Under the pieces are notes generated by a model, which searched no databases, was not told where the DNA came from, and was given only the letters and a program-made list of their open reading frames with translations. A program made the translations under genes and the position numbers. Positions 48,493 through 58,140 of a stretch of DNA of 64,000 bases are shown here, piece after piece (the first letter of the stretch is position 1; every line of letters starts with the position of its first letter). Source of the DNA: Bacteroidales bacterium (GTDB lineage: Bacteria > Bacteroidota > Bacteroidia > Bacteroidales > Paludibacteraceae); NCBI GenBank assembly GCA_012519425.1, contig JAAYQF010000026.1, positions 1 through 64,000 on the forward strand. The letters run 5' to 3'.

Positions 48493-49812
48493 TCACTTCC
48501 TCCAATACTTATCAACCAAATCCTGTCTGATATTCACTTCAGTGGATGTAAAATGCTTGCCGAACAAATCCCAGGCAACGTCTAACATTTGATCTGTATT
48601 GAGGTTCACATCAATAGCCATCAAATGCTCCGCATAATCTTTGGCATATGCCAACGCCCTTTCATCATAATCCGTAAGGTCGAAACCATTCTCCAGCTTA
48701 GTTTTAGCATTCGCTGCATCAGCATACAAACGCACAGCAGCATTCATTACCTGCGGATGATCCTCGCGTGTTTTCTTACCAATCACCAATTGCTTCAAGC
48801 GCGACAAAGAACGGAAAGGATCGACTATCACTTTCCCTATATCCGAATCGCGTCTCAGGAAGAGCTGTCCCTCAGTAATATAACCTGTATTATCAGGAAT
48901 AGAGTGCGTAATATCTCCACCGGAAAGCGTGGTAACTGCAATGATAGTGATAGAGCCACCTTCAGGAAATTGCACCGCCTTCTCATATATTTTTGCCAAA
49001 TCCGAATACAAAGAGCCTGGCATGGAGTCTTTGGAAGGAATCTGGTCCATCCTGTTCGACACAATAGACAAGGCATCTGCGTAGGAAGTCATGTCCGTCA
49101 ACAACACCAAAACCCGCTCATTCTTATCAACGGCGAAATACTCTGCGGCCGTCAACACCATATCCGGGATCAACAGACGCTCCACAGGCGGATCCTCGGT
49201 CGTATTCACAAAGCTGATGATGCGATTAAGTGCTCCGGCATTGCTGAATGTATTCTTAAAATACAAATAATCATCGTTGGTCAGTCCCATGCCACCCAGG
49301 ATAATTTTATCAGTCTGCGCACGCAACGCCACGGTTGCCATCACTTGATTAAAGGGCTGGTCAGGGTCAGCGAAGAAAGGAATTTTTTGTCCCGACACCA
49401 AAGTATTGTTCAGGTCAATACCGGCAATACCTGTTGCAATCAGTTCTGACGGTTGTTTACGACGAACCGGATTCACAGAAGGACCACCGATTTCACGTTC
49501 TTCACCCTCAACAACAGGTCCACCATCAATGGGTTCACCAAAAGAATTGAAGAAGCGTCCGGCCAGCTGTTCACCTACTTTCAAAGTGGGAGATTTCTTC
49601 AAAAACACCACTTCTGCATTGGTTGGAATACCTTCAGTACCACTGAATACCTGCAAAGTAACTTCATCACCCTGAATTTTTACTACCTGTGCCAACTTAC
49701 CGTCAACTGTAGCCAATTCCTCATTGCCCACCCCTGTAGCACGTAATGAACAGGTCGCTTTCGTAATACGGGTAATTTTCGTGTATATCTTCTGAAAAGC
49801 TTTTGTTTCCAT
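48493..49812 (-). CDS. V/A-type ATPase subunit B
   Basis: ELIATGIAGIDLNNTLVSGQKIPFFADPDQPFNQV; MTSYADALSIVSNRMDQIPSKDSMPGSLYSDLAKIYEKA. Confidence 0.95.
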   Translation of the reverse strand: METKAFQKIYTKITRITKATCSLRATGVGNEELATVDGKLAQVVKIQGDEVTLQVFSGTEGIPTNAEVVFLKKSPTLKVGEQLAGRFFNSFGEPIDGGPVVEGEEREIGGPSVNPVRRKQPSELIATGIAGIDLNNTLVSGQKIPFFADPDQPFNQVMATVALRAQTDKIILGGMGLTNDDYLYFKNTFSNAGALNRIISFVNTTEDPPVERLLIPDMVLTAAEYFAVDKNERVLVLLTDMTSYADALSIVSNRMDQIPSKDSMPGSLYSDLAKIYEKAVQFPEGGSITIIAVTTLSGGDITHSIPDNTGYITEGQLFLRRDSDIGKVIVDPFRSLSRLKQLVIGKKTREDHPQVMNAAVRLYADAANAKTKLENGFDLTDYDERALAYAKDYAEHLMAIDVNLNTDQMLDVAWDLFGKHFTSTEVNIRQDLVDKYWRK

Positions 49813-49829
49813 ATTCTATTTTTTCTTTC

Positions 49830-51584
49830 TTATATAGTCTTTTCTGCCAGGATGTTTTTTAAATCAGTCTCATAAGCGTTAAACTCCGGAGATTGGAAAG
49901 CCGAGTAATTCATTTGCTTTAACACATTAATTACCCGTTTGAAATAATCCATCACATCGACAAAACCTGCAAATTCAAAATCCGCATTACAGATATCCAT
50001 CACTAAATTTAACATATAATGTTGTCTTTCTAAGGAAGTTACAGCATCCACTTTATCAAAAGCATCCTGTTGCAAGATGGTAAAGTCAATGACTTCCGAC
50101 TTCCAGAAAGTCACGTGATAATCAACAGGAACACCGTCATCCCCGAGAATATTGATTTGCTCATTTACCTCTTTTCCCCGTTGAAGAATCGTTTTCATAT
50201 CGTTCACCAGGCTGGTCCATTGCGGAGAAATTACCTCAGATATATATGATTCAAATTCGGGATATTCAATGTATTTAGAATAACTATCGATTGGATTGAC
50301 AGCCGGATAGCGTTTATGGTCGGCCCTGGACTGTTCAAGTGCATAAAAGCACCTTGCAGCTTTTTTAGTGCCCTCGGTTACCGGCTCTTTCAAGTTTCCT
50401 CCGGCAGGTGACACTGTACCAATAAATGTAATCGAACCCGTTTCTCCATTTTTCAGATAGACATAGCCGGCACGGGAGTAGAAGTTCGCAATGATGGCTG
50501 ACAGGTCCATGGGGAAAGCATCCTGACCAGGCAATTCCTCCATACGGTTCGACATTTCACGCAGTGCTTGCGCCCAACGCGAAGTCGAGTCTGCCATCAT
50601 CAGCACCCTCAAACCCATGGCACGATAATATTCGGAAATCGTCATGGCCGTATATACGGAAGCCTCACGTGAAGCCACCGGCATATTCGAGGTATTGGCA
50701 ATGATGATGGTACGCTCCATCAACTTGCGACCGGTATGCGGATCATCCAATCTGGGGAATTCCACAAAAATCTCCACTACCTCATTGGCCCTTTCACCGC
50801 AAGCAGCTATCACTACAATATCAGCCTCAGCTTGTCTGGAAATGGCGTGTTGCAATACCGTTTTTCCCGTACCGAAAGGACCGGGAATAAAGCCGGTGCC
50901 ACCTTCCACAATAGGATTAACAGTATCAATAATACGTACACCGGTTTCCAATAATTTAAAAGGGCGCGGTTTTTCCGAATGTATATTAATGGCTTTCTTA
51001 ACAGGCCATTTTTGGATCATATTCAGCTTGATATCTTTGCCATCTGCATCCGTTACAACGGCAATGGTATCCATGATGGTATATTCTCCTTCTTTGGCGA
51101 CACTCTTCACCGTATAAGTTCCTTCGAAAGCGAAAGGCACCATAATTTTATGGGGCTGATGATTTTCTTCCACCTGACCCAACCATGAACCGGCTTCCAC
51201 AACATCTCCCGGAGATGCCAGCGGCACGAAATGCCATAGGGTTTTCTTATCGAGTGGGAAATTATATTCACCACGGTTTAAAAAGATACCTGTCAGTTTG
51301 TTCAAATCATTTTGCAAACCGTCGTAGTTTTTGGACAATAATCCGGGGCCTAAGGTAACCTCCAGCATATGTCCGGTAAATTCCACCTTGTCGCCCACTT
51401 GCAGTCCGCGTGTACTTTCAAAGACTTGAACAAAAGCATGATTTCCGGTAATTTTCAGCACTTCCGACATTAATTTGGTATCGCCAAGCTGAATGTATGC
51501 AATTTCGTTTTGCATCACGGGACCATCTGCTTCAACGGTAACTAAGTTGGAAATGATTCCTTTTACTATTCCTTTTGTTGACAT
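49830..51584 (-). CDS. V/A-type ATPase subunit A
   Basis: GPFGTGKTVLQHAISRQAEADIVVIAACGERANEVVE; DSTSRWAQALREMSNRMEELPGQDAFPMDLSAII. Confidence 0.97.
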   Translation of the reverse strand: MSTKGIVKGIISNLVTVEADGPVMQNEIAYIQLGDTKLMSEVLKITGNHAFVQVFESTRGLQVGDKVEFTGHMLEVTLGPGLLSKNYDGLQNDLNKLTGIFLNRGEYNFPLDKKTLWHFVPLASPGDVVEAGSWLGQVEENHQPHKIMVPFAFEGTYTVKSVAKEGEYTIMDTIAVVTDADGKDIKLNMIQKWPVKKAINIHSEKPRPFKLLETGVRIIDTVNPIVEGGTGFIPGPFGTGKTVLQHAISRQAEADIVVIAACGERANEVVEIFVEFPRLDDPHTGRKLMERTIIIANTSNMPVASREASVYTAMTISEYYRAMGLRVLMMADSTSRWAQALREMSNRMEELPGQDAFPMDLSAIIANFYSRAGYVYLKNGETGSITFIGTVSPAGGNLKEPVTEGTKKAARCFYALEQSRADHKRYPAVNPIDSYSKYIEYPEFESYISEVISPQWTSLVNDMKTILQRGKEVNEQINILGDDGVPVDYHVTFWKSEVIDFTILQQDAFDKVDAVTSLERQHYMLNLVMDICNADFEFAGFVDVMDYFKRVINVLKQMNYSAFQSPEFNAYETDLKNILAEKTI

Positions 51585-51620
51585 TATTAATAGTATTATA
51601 GGGTATTATATTGATACGTT

Positions 51621-52478
51621 TTATGCGTTAATTTTTATTCCTTCCTTCATAGATAGCAGCAACTCTCTAAAAATTTGAGAACCCGATTCCACGGACAGCA
51701 TCCTCCAGCGCTGCAGCATCTCAACTCTTAATACATAAGCCAATATTCTTTCGATAGAAAAATAATTGAAGAAGGTGTGTTCATCCAACCAATCCCACTT
51801 CAGAGCATCAATTTTCTTTTCACGCTCCAACAAATCCGTATCTTCAGATAATTTAATTACCTCTTCCGTATATTCAAAAAGATTGGCCACTCCGAAATCC
51901 CGGGCGTGACTACTTCTTAAAATCTTAGCAACTTCAGTACTTCCAACTATCAGTTTTTCTTGCGGCAATTGATGCTTACGGCAGAAAATGGCGGTCAGCA
52001 AATTATTTAAATTCAAATTAAACTCAAACCAGGCACTTACAAACTGATTGGATGACTGCATCGCATGATCATAATACAAACCGGATAAATAATCTTCTTC
52101 TGACCATCCCTTTAGAAAATCCTCTTCTGATTTGATTTGCTTATAAAATTTAGCAAAATAAGGCAGTAAGCGCTCGTCCGAAGGGTTATCCTCCTCTTTG
52201 AGCAATTGGAACAAATCCTCCCAATCCGAACTTTTCAAAAATCCCCTGTCATCTATGACAGCATCTTTATCTTGCAGGAGAATCAGGAAATTTCGATTGT
52301 CGTATACAGCATAAAGCAGACGCAACAATTGAGCATCCTCTGTGCTCAGTTGCGGCATTATCTCGATCATTAAATCTTGCAGAGATAAAAAACCCTTGGT
52401 GTCATCTTTTTGTAAATCCGGCAATCCGGACACCAGGTAGTAATAATTGGACTTTGATTTGAGGAGTTTGGACATCAA
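51621..52478 (-). CDS. DUF2764 family protein (V-ATPase operon, C-subunit position)
   Basis: YYYLVSGLPDLQKDDTKGFLSLQDL plus position between subunits E and A. Confidence 0.85.
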   Translation of the reverse strand: MMSKLLKSKSNYYYLVSGLPDLQKDDTKGFLSLQDLMIEIMPQLSTEDAQLLRLLYAVYDNRNFLILLQDKDAVIDDRGFLKSSDWEDLFQLLKEEDNPSDERLLPYFAKFYKQIKSEEDFLKGWSEEDYLSGLYYDHAMQSSNQFVSAWFEFNLNLNNLLTAIFCRKHQLPQEKLIVGSTEVAKILRSSHARDFGVANLFEYTEEVIKLSEDTDLLEREKKIDALKWDWLDEHTFFNYFSIERILAYVLRVEMLQRWRMLSVESGSQIFRELLLSMKEGIKINA

Positions 52479-53065
52479 AACAGTAGTTCTACTAATTGTG
52501 GTCTTAAGAATTCCTTGAAATAAGCGATAAATTCCGCTTCGCCAAAATTGATTTTATAACCACCTTTTTCGGCAACAATGGAAAAATCGGTTTTAATATT
52601 GTTGACTGCCACTATCTTCACGCCTCTATCCAACAAATGCTTTGCATTGGATTTGAAATAATCCGTCAATTCTTTTGCCTGTCGGGTCTCTATCGTTACC
52701 TCCTGGTTTTTTGCCAAACTCTCTGTCAATACCAGCAATATTTTCATCATAAATTCCTTGTTGGTAGTGGCAGCTTTAACATTGGAAGACACGACCTCTC
52801 CGCAAACGATATCGGTGATTTCAGTTTTTAGCGCATTGAGGGCTTGTTGTGCGAACAATTTGATCTCCACCTGAGTGTTTTTCATCAATTCGTTCGCTTT
52901 TTCTTCGGCAGACTTCAAAGTTTTATCGGCCTGCTTCTGAGCGCTGGCAACAATATCCGCCGCCTGTTGTTCAGCTTGAGCGATGATTTTTGCAGCCTCT
53001 TCCTGTCCTTTTTCTATTCCTTCCAAATAGATCTTATCGGTTAATTCCTGCAGTTTTGTGTTCAT
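52475..53065 (-). CDS. V/A-type ATPase subunit E
   Basis: N-terminal coiled-coil KGQEEAAKIIAQAEQQAADIVASAQKQADKTLKSAEEKANELM; first gene of the operon. Confidence 0.85.
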   Translation of the reverse strand: MNTKLQELTDKIYLEGIEKGQEEAAKIIAQAEQQAADIVASAQKQADKTLKSAEEKANELMKNTQVEIKLFAQQALNALKTEITDIVCGEVVSSNVKAATTNKEFMMKILLVLTESLAKNQEVTIETRQAKELTDYFKSNAKHLLDRGVKIVAVNNIKTDFSIVAEKGGYKINFGEAEFIAYFKEFLRPQLVELLF

Positions 53066-53207
53066 ATATCAGCAATAATTTATTTCAAGGGGAATCGTCT
53101 TAATTACAATCAGCAAAATTAATTGTTTAATTTTTTTTAAAAAAATATTTTTAATGGAATCTGCATATTTAAACGTGAAAAAAGAGAAAGCAATGTTAAT
53201 ATTTAAT

Positions 53208-54068
53208 TCAAACTTGCTTTTGTATGACTTCCGCAACTTGTTCCATCAACCATCTGGGAGTGGATGTAGCACCGCAAATACCAATTTTTTTATTGATATC
53301 CAGGTTTAATCCTTGTATTTCTTCCGGCCCGGAAACTTTATATGAATTGGGATTGACACTTTTACAGTGTTTGAACAACTCTTTTCCATTTGAACTCTTT
53401 TTGCCGCTCACAAAAACAACAATGTCATTTTCTTGAGCAAAAGCAGTTAAATTAGGAACACGGTTGGACACCTGCCTGCAAATGGTATCGGCAAACTCAA
53501 ATTCTGCACTTTCAGCTTTAGAAGCTGAGATATTTTTTATCAAATTATTAAAACCATCCAACGACTTTGTCGTTTGAGAAAACAATTTAATGTTTTTCGA
53601 CAGATCAAGTTTTGATAAATCAGATTCATTTTCAATCACGATCACGTTGCCACCGGTCTGACCGTCCAATCCTTTCACTTCAGCATGACCGGTCTGACCA
53701 TACACAACAATCTGTGTATCCTGGTTTTTTGATTCTTCATAAGCGTTTTTAATCCTGGATTGCAACTGTAACACAACCGGACAGGACGCATCTACCAGGG
53801 TAATATTGTTTTTCCTGGCTGTTTCATAGGTTGAAGGCGGCTCTCCATGCGCACGCAACAGAACTTTCACATCACGCAATTGAGCAAACTGCTCGTGGTC
53901 AATGGTTACCAGACCCATTTTCTCCAAACGCTCAACTTCCTTATTGTTGTGGACAATATCGCCCAGGCAATACAATATTTCGCCTTTTCCCAATTCCTCC
54001 TCTGCCTTTTGGATAGCCCGGACAACCCCAAAACAAAAACCTGAATTTTTATCTATATTGATTTCCAT
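53208..54068 (-). CDS. ispH: 4-hydroxy-3-methylbut-2-enyl diphosphate reductase
   Basis: SGFCFGVVRAIQKAEEEL, GDIVHNNKEVERLEKMGL, RAHGEPP, DASCPVV, GKKSSNGKEL, ICGATSTPRWLMEQV. Confidence 0.96.
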   Translation of the reverse strand: MEINIDKNSGFCFGVVRAIQKAEEELGKGEILYCLGDIVHNNKEVERLEKMGLVTIDHEQFAQLRDVKVLLRAHGEPPSTYETARKNNITLVDASCPVVLQLQSRIKNAYEESKNQDTQIVVYGQTGHAEVKGLDGQTGGNVIVIENESDLSKLDLSKNIKLFSQTTKSLDGFNNLIKNISASKAESAEFEFADTICRQVSNRVPNLTAFAQENDIVVFVSGKKSSNGKELFKHCKSVNPNSYKVSGPEEIQGLNLDINKKIGICGATSTPRWLMEQVAEVIQKQV

Positions 54069-54081
54069 GATTGCATCAATA

Positions 54082-54774
54082 TCAGAGCGCTGCTACCCGC
54101 TGCTCAAACAATTCCATTATTACTTTTTGTTGCTCCCGGAGGGTCATCAAACTATTGTCGATAAGCACAGCATCTTCAGCCTTCCTTAACGGACTCACCT
54201 TTCTGTTTTGATCCCTGTAATCACGCTCTTTCACATTGGCAAGTACATCCTTAAACGACACTTGTTCACCCTTTTGAAGCAATTCATCCATCCTTCGCTG
54301 CGCCCTTATTTCCGGTGAAGCCGTTAGAAAAACTTTCAATTCAGCGTCCGGGAACACCACAGTACCAATATCTCTTCCATCCATCACGATACCTTTTTCA
54401 ACACCCATCTGCTGTTGCTGCCTGACCAATTCTTTGCGCACCGCAGGAAGTGTACTGACACGGCTCGCTCCATTGGAAACCTCTAAACTGCGTATAGCTG
54501 ACTCAACATTTTCACCGTTCAGATATATTTCGGCATATCCGGTATCGTTCAGCACAAACTTCAGCTGTACGGTATGAATGTGGCTTTCAATACTTTCAAC
54601 ATCCATATCATCATTTGTAATCCATCCCTGACGCATGCAATGCAAAGCAACAGCGCGGTACATAGCTCCGGAATCAATGTATATATAACCAACATCATGG
54701 GCCAATTGTTTAGCCATGGTGCTTTTCCCACAAGAAGAGAATCCGTCTATGGCAACAATAATTTTTTTAGTCAT
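54082..54774 (-). CDS. cmk: Cytidylate kinase
   Basis: IVAIDGFSSCGKSTMAKQLAHDVGYIYIDSGAMYRAVAL, VMDGRDIGTVVFPDAELKVFLTAS. Confidence 0.96.
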   Translation of the reverse strand: MTKKIIVAIDGFSSCGKSTMAKQLAHDVGYIYIDSGAMYRAVALHCMRQGWITNDDMDVESIESHIHTVQLKFVLNDTGYAEIYLNGENVESAIRSLEVSNGASRVSTLPAVRKELVRQQQQMGVEKGIVMDGRDIGTVVFPDAELKVFLTASPEIRAQRRMDELLQKGEQVSFKDVLANVKERDYRDQNRKVSPLRKAEDAVLIDNSLMTLREQQKVIMELFEQRVAAL

Positions 54775-54784
54775 AATTTGAATA

Positions 54785-55822
54785 TCAAAGTCGAAAATCG
54801 TTCAAAGAAGTACTGATGGAAAACAGATAAGCTGAATTACCTACCTGGAATTGACTTATTCCAAAACCTATCTGAAAATAGCTGATTTTGATACCGCCTC
54901 CGAAAGAAAATCCGGCTATACTTTTAAAACCATCCATCTTCAGTTCTTGATGGCGGCGATGGTCGTAGGAAGCAGCTATATAAAAGTTTTTACCGGGTAA
55001 AAATTCAACTCCAAACACCGTGTGCCTGAAAAAATGATCAACAAAAGGGAAATCCACTATTAAATCTTCTCTTTCATAATCTTGAAGCGAACGATTATTA
55101 TCCACATACCTCAGATTCCAATCATGCAAATTATGCATCGTTAAAGAAAATCGAAAAGGAGCATGTTTTAATTTATACGATGCACCTAACTGCATATCAA
55201 AAGGCAATGGTTCAAAATGTTGTCCGTCCACATCTGCATAATATCCTTTAAATTGCGTACCTATATTTCTCAACACCAATCCCGCTTGAAAAAGCTGTGA
55301 AGGGTTCTGGTAGCTCACACCCAAATCAATGGCCGCACCGAAAGACAGATAACGCTCATAGGCCGAAAAAACCGGTTTTAATGCTGCTCCTGCATACACT
55401 CCATCAATAATCATCCGGCTGTAAATCAGACTCATCGCAACATCTTTAGCTGTAAACTCTCCGATAATTTCATTATATTCAGTTGTTTCTTTGAACTTGC
55501 CGTAGTCAACATATTGCACCCCAACCGCAAAATGATTCTTTCCGTAAGAACGACCATAGATTGCCGTACCAAACTTAACGTCTGCGAGATAATTAGCCAT
55601 ATTCAACCCGATTGTGTTATCAGCTTTTTCGGTCAACAGTGCAGGGTTCAGCAAGGCAAAATTAATATCATGATCTGACAGGGAAACATTTTTTCCGCCC
55701 AAAGCAGCCATCCTGGAAGAGACAGGCAAGTCAAGAAACTGAAAAACACCACCTGCCGCATGGAGTTGCTGCATGTAGACAAAAAGGATGAGTGCTATGA
55801 CGTAAAAACTCTTATTTCTCAT
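54785..55822 (-). CDS. porQ: Type IX secretion system protein PorQ
   Basis: GGVFQFLDLPVSSRMAALGGKNVSLSDHDINFALLNPALL; porQ-cmk-ispH neighbourhood typical of Bacteroidota. Confidence 0.87.
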   Translation of the reverse strand: MRNKSFYVIALILFVYMQQLHAAGGVFQFLDLPVSSRMAALGGKNVSLSDHDINFALLNPALLTEKADNTIGLNMANYLADVKFGTAIYGRSYGKNHFAVGVQYVDYGKFKETTEYNEIIGEFTAKDVAMSLIYSRMIIDGVYAGAALKPVFSAYERYLSFGAAIDLGVSYQNPSQLFQAGLVLRNIGTQFKGYYADVDGQHFEPLPFDMQLGASYKLKHAPFRFSLTMHNLHDWNLRYVDNNRSLQDYEREDLIVDFPFVDHFFRHTVFGVEFLPGKNFYIAASYDHRRHQELKMDGFKSIAGFSFGGGIKISYFQIGFGISQFQVGNSAYLFSISTSLNDFRL

Positions 55823-56035
55823 TCAACATCAAGTTTAAAATCAAAAATTGATTTAAAAACCCCCAAAGATATATCATTTTAACGAGTTAAACTTCGGAAA
55901 AATAAATCCAACAATATTATTAACGAATATTCAAAGAAAAATTTTAAAGTCGCAAAAATAAATATTTAGCCGGCAGTATTGCAATAAAATATTGAATTTT
56001 CAGTTGAAACGTATAGAATATTAAAAATAAAATCG

Positions 56036-56043
56036 TACATTTG
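56036..56043 (+). promoter_or_regulatory. -7 element TACATTTG upstream of the tonB-like gene
   Basis: TANNTTTG consensus 35 nt before the ATG. Confidence 0.5.
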
Positions 56044-56078
56044 CCGAACGGAAAAACAAACAAAAATTTACTTGCGTT

Positions 56079-56771
56079 ATGAACATCAAAAAATCATCCA
56101 AAGCCTCACTTGAAAATAGAAGATCTATCTTCTTGCTGATGGGTTTTGTCGCGGTTTTAGCCTTCGTTTATATAGCTTTTGAGTGGACACAAGTAGAAGT
56201 AACCGTCTATGAAAGTGTTTCTTTGGAGCCTGTAATCGAAGAAGAAATTGAAATCATACAGACAATTGAAGCGCTACCTCCTCCACCACCACCCGATATA
56301 CCGGAAGTTATTGAGGTGTTGAATGTTGTAGAGGACGATGTTGAGACTGCAGAAATTATTATTGATTCGGAAGACGACCGGGACAAAGAGGTTGTTATCC
56401 GCCCGCCGACAACAACTTATACCAGCGGAGTTTATTCAGAAGAAGCTGATGCTGAAGTTGTATTTATGGTGGTTGAAGATATGCCCGGCTTTCCCGGTGG
56501 TGACGCCGCGTTATTGAAATACTTACATGACAACATCAAGTATCCTGTTATTGCTCAAGAAAGTGGAATACAAGGACGTGTGATCTGCCAGTTTGTTGTA
56601 AACCGTGACGGGTCCATCGTTGACGTTGAAGTGGTGAGGGGCGTTGACAGAAGCTTGGATGCGGAAGCGGTACGTGTGGTTCAAAATATGCCTAAATGGA
56701 TGCCTGGAAAACAACGTGGAAAAGCCGTACGTGTTAAATTTACACTTCCAATAAATTTCCGCTTGCAATAG
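56079..56771 (+). CDS. TonB family energy transducer
   Basis: N-terminal TM, EALPPPPPPDIPEVIEV, C-terminal GVDRSLDAEAVRVVQNMPKWMPGKQRGKAVRVKFTLPINFRL. Confidence 0.93.
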   Translation: MNIKKSSKASLENRRSIFLLMGFVAVLAFVYIAFEWTQVEVTVYESVSLEPVIEEEIEIIQTIEALPPPPPPDIPEVIEVLNVVEDDVETAEIIIDSEDDRDKEVVIRPPTTTYTSGVYSEEADAEVVFMVVEDMPGFPGGDAALLKYLHDNIKYPVIAQESGIQGRVICQFVVNRDGSIVDVEVVRGVDRSLDAEAVRVVQNMPKWMPGKQRGKAVRVKFTLPINFRLQ

Positions 56772-56822
56772 GACTGACATTATTGGTTGCACCAACGGTC
56801 AACTGGTCAACTTATAAGATTT

Positions 56823-56860
56823 AAAAAGCCGTTTGGTCAAATTGCCAAACGGCTTTTTTT
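56823..56860 (+). terminator. Intrinsic terminator after the tonB-like gene
   Basis: AAAAAGCCGTTTGG-tcaaattg-CCAAACGGCTTTTTTT. Confidence 0.8.
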
Positions 56861-56902
56861 AAGTCCTCGTGTCCGCATGCCTATAACAGAATTGATTAAC
56901 GT

Positions 56903-58114
56903 ATGAAAACTGAAATATATCAGGAAAGAGCTGTTCTTGTTGGACTGATCACCCCTGAGCAAGATGCCGGAAAAGCTAAAGAGTATATGGATGAGCTTGC
57001 TTTTCTTGCTGATACTGCGGGTGCTAAGGTGGAAGAATATTTCTTTCAAAGGGTAGATTATCCAAATCCCAGAACATTTGTGGGACAAGGAAAATTAGAA
57101 GAAATAAAATCTTACGTTGATGATAACGAAATAGGCATCGTCATCTTTGACGATGAGTTGAGTCCTACACAATTCAGGAATATCGAAAAGGTACTCAATA
57201 TCCTGGTGTTGGATAGAACCAATCTGATCCTGGATATTTTTGCCAAAAGAGCAAAAACAGCCAACGCTAAAACCCAGGTTGAATTAGCTCAATTGCAATA
57301 TTTGTTGCCTCGATTAACCCGTTTGTGGACACACCTGGAACGACAGCGAGGAGGTATTGGCATGCGTGGTCCGGGTGAAACTCAGATAGAAACTGACCGC
57401 AGATTGATCCTAAACAGAATTTCAGTCTTAAAGAAGAACTTGAAGAGCATTGAAAAGCAAATGCACTCACAGCGAAAACATCGTGGAAAATTGGTGCGGG
57501 TTGCCCTGGTCGGCTATACCAATGTCGGCAAATCTACTTTGATGAATCTGCTCAGCAAATCAGATGTTTTTGCGGAAAACAAGCTTTTTGCAACTTTAGA
57601 CACTACTGTCAGAAAAGTAACCATCGACAATCTCCAATTTTTAATGACTGATACGGTCGGTTTCATCAGAAAACTTCCACACCATTTGATAGAATCCTTC
57701 AAATCGACTTTAGATGAGGTGCGCGAAGCAGATCTACTACTACATATTGTGGATGTTTCTCATCCCGGCTTTGAAGATCAATTGGAGATAGTCAATCAAA
57801 CTCTCAAAGAAATTGATCCCCAGGAAAAACCGGTTGTTCTTGTGTTCAATAAAATTGACGCCTTTACCTTTGTCCCAAAAGATGAAGATGATCTAACACC
57901 TGCAAGGAAAGAAAATATCGGGTTAAATGAACTGAAAGCTACCTGGATGTCGAAATTGGAAGACAACTGCATATTTATCTCTGCAACAAAAAAAATCAAT
58001 ATAGAAAACCTAAGGAAGTTGTTGTATGAAAAGGTAAAAGCCATCCATATTGAACGATATCCGTATAATGATTTCTTGTTTCAAAAATTTGATGATCTGA
58101 CTGCACTTTCGTAA
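56903..58114 (+). CDS. hflX: GTPase HflX
   Basis: RGGIGMRGPGETQIETDRR, GYTNVGKSTLMN, FATLDTTVRKV, DTVGFIRKLPHHLIESFKSTLDEV. Confidence 0.97.
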   Translation: MKTEIYQERAVLVGLITPEQDAGKAKEYMDELAFLADTAGAKVEEYFFQRVDYPNPRTFVGQGKLEEIKSYVDDNEIGIVIFDDELSPTQFRNIEKVLNILVLDRTNLILDIFAKRAKTANAKTQVELAQLQYLLPRLTRLWTHLERQRGGIGMRGPGETQIETDRRLILNRISVLKKNLKSIEKQMHSQRKHRGKLVRVALVGYTNVGKSTLMNLLSKSDVFAENKLFATLDTTVRKVTIDNLQFLMTDTVGFIRKLPHHLIESFKSTLDEVREADLLLHIVDVSHPGFEDQLEIVNQTLKEIDPQEKPVVLVFNKIDAFTFVPKDEDDLTPARKENIGLNELKATWMSKLEDNCIFISATKKINIENLRKLLYEKVKAIHIERYPYNDFLFQKFDDLTALS

Positions 58115-58140
58115 TACTACAACCTTTAATAATAAAAATA

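Noticed and set aside
48589-49449. 286-aa plus-strand ORF
   Set aside because: Fully antisense to V-ATPase subunit B, which has unmistakable motifs; composition not protein-like.
50644-51117. 157-aa plus-strand ORF
   Set aside because: Antisense shadow of V-ATPase subunit A.
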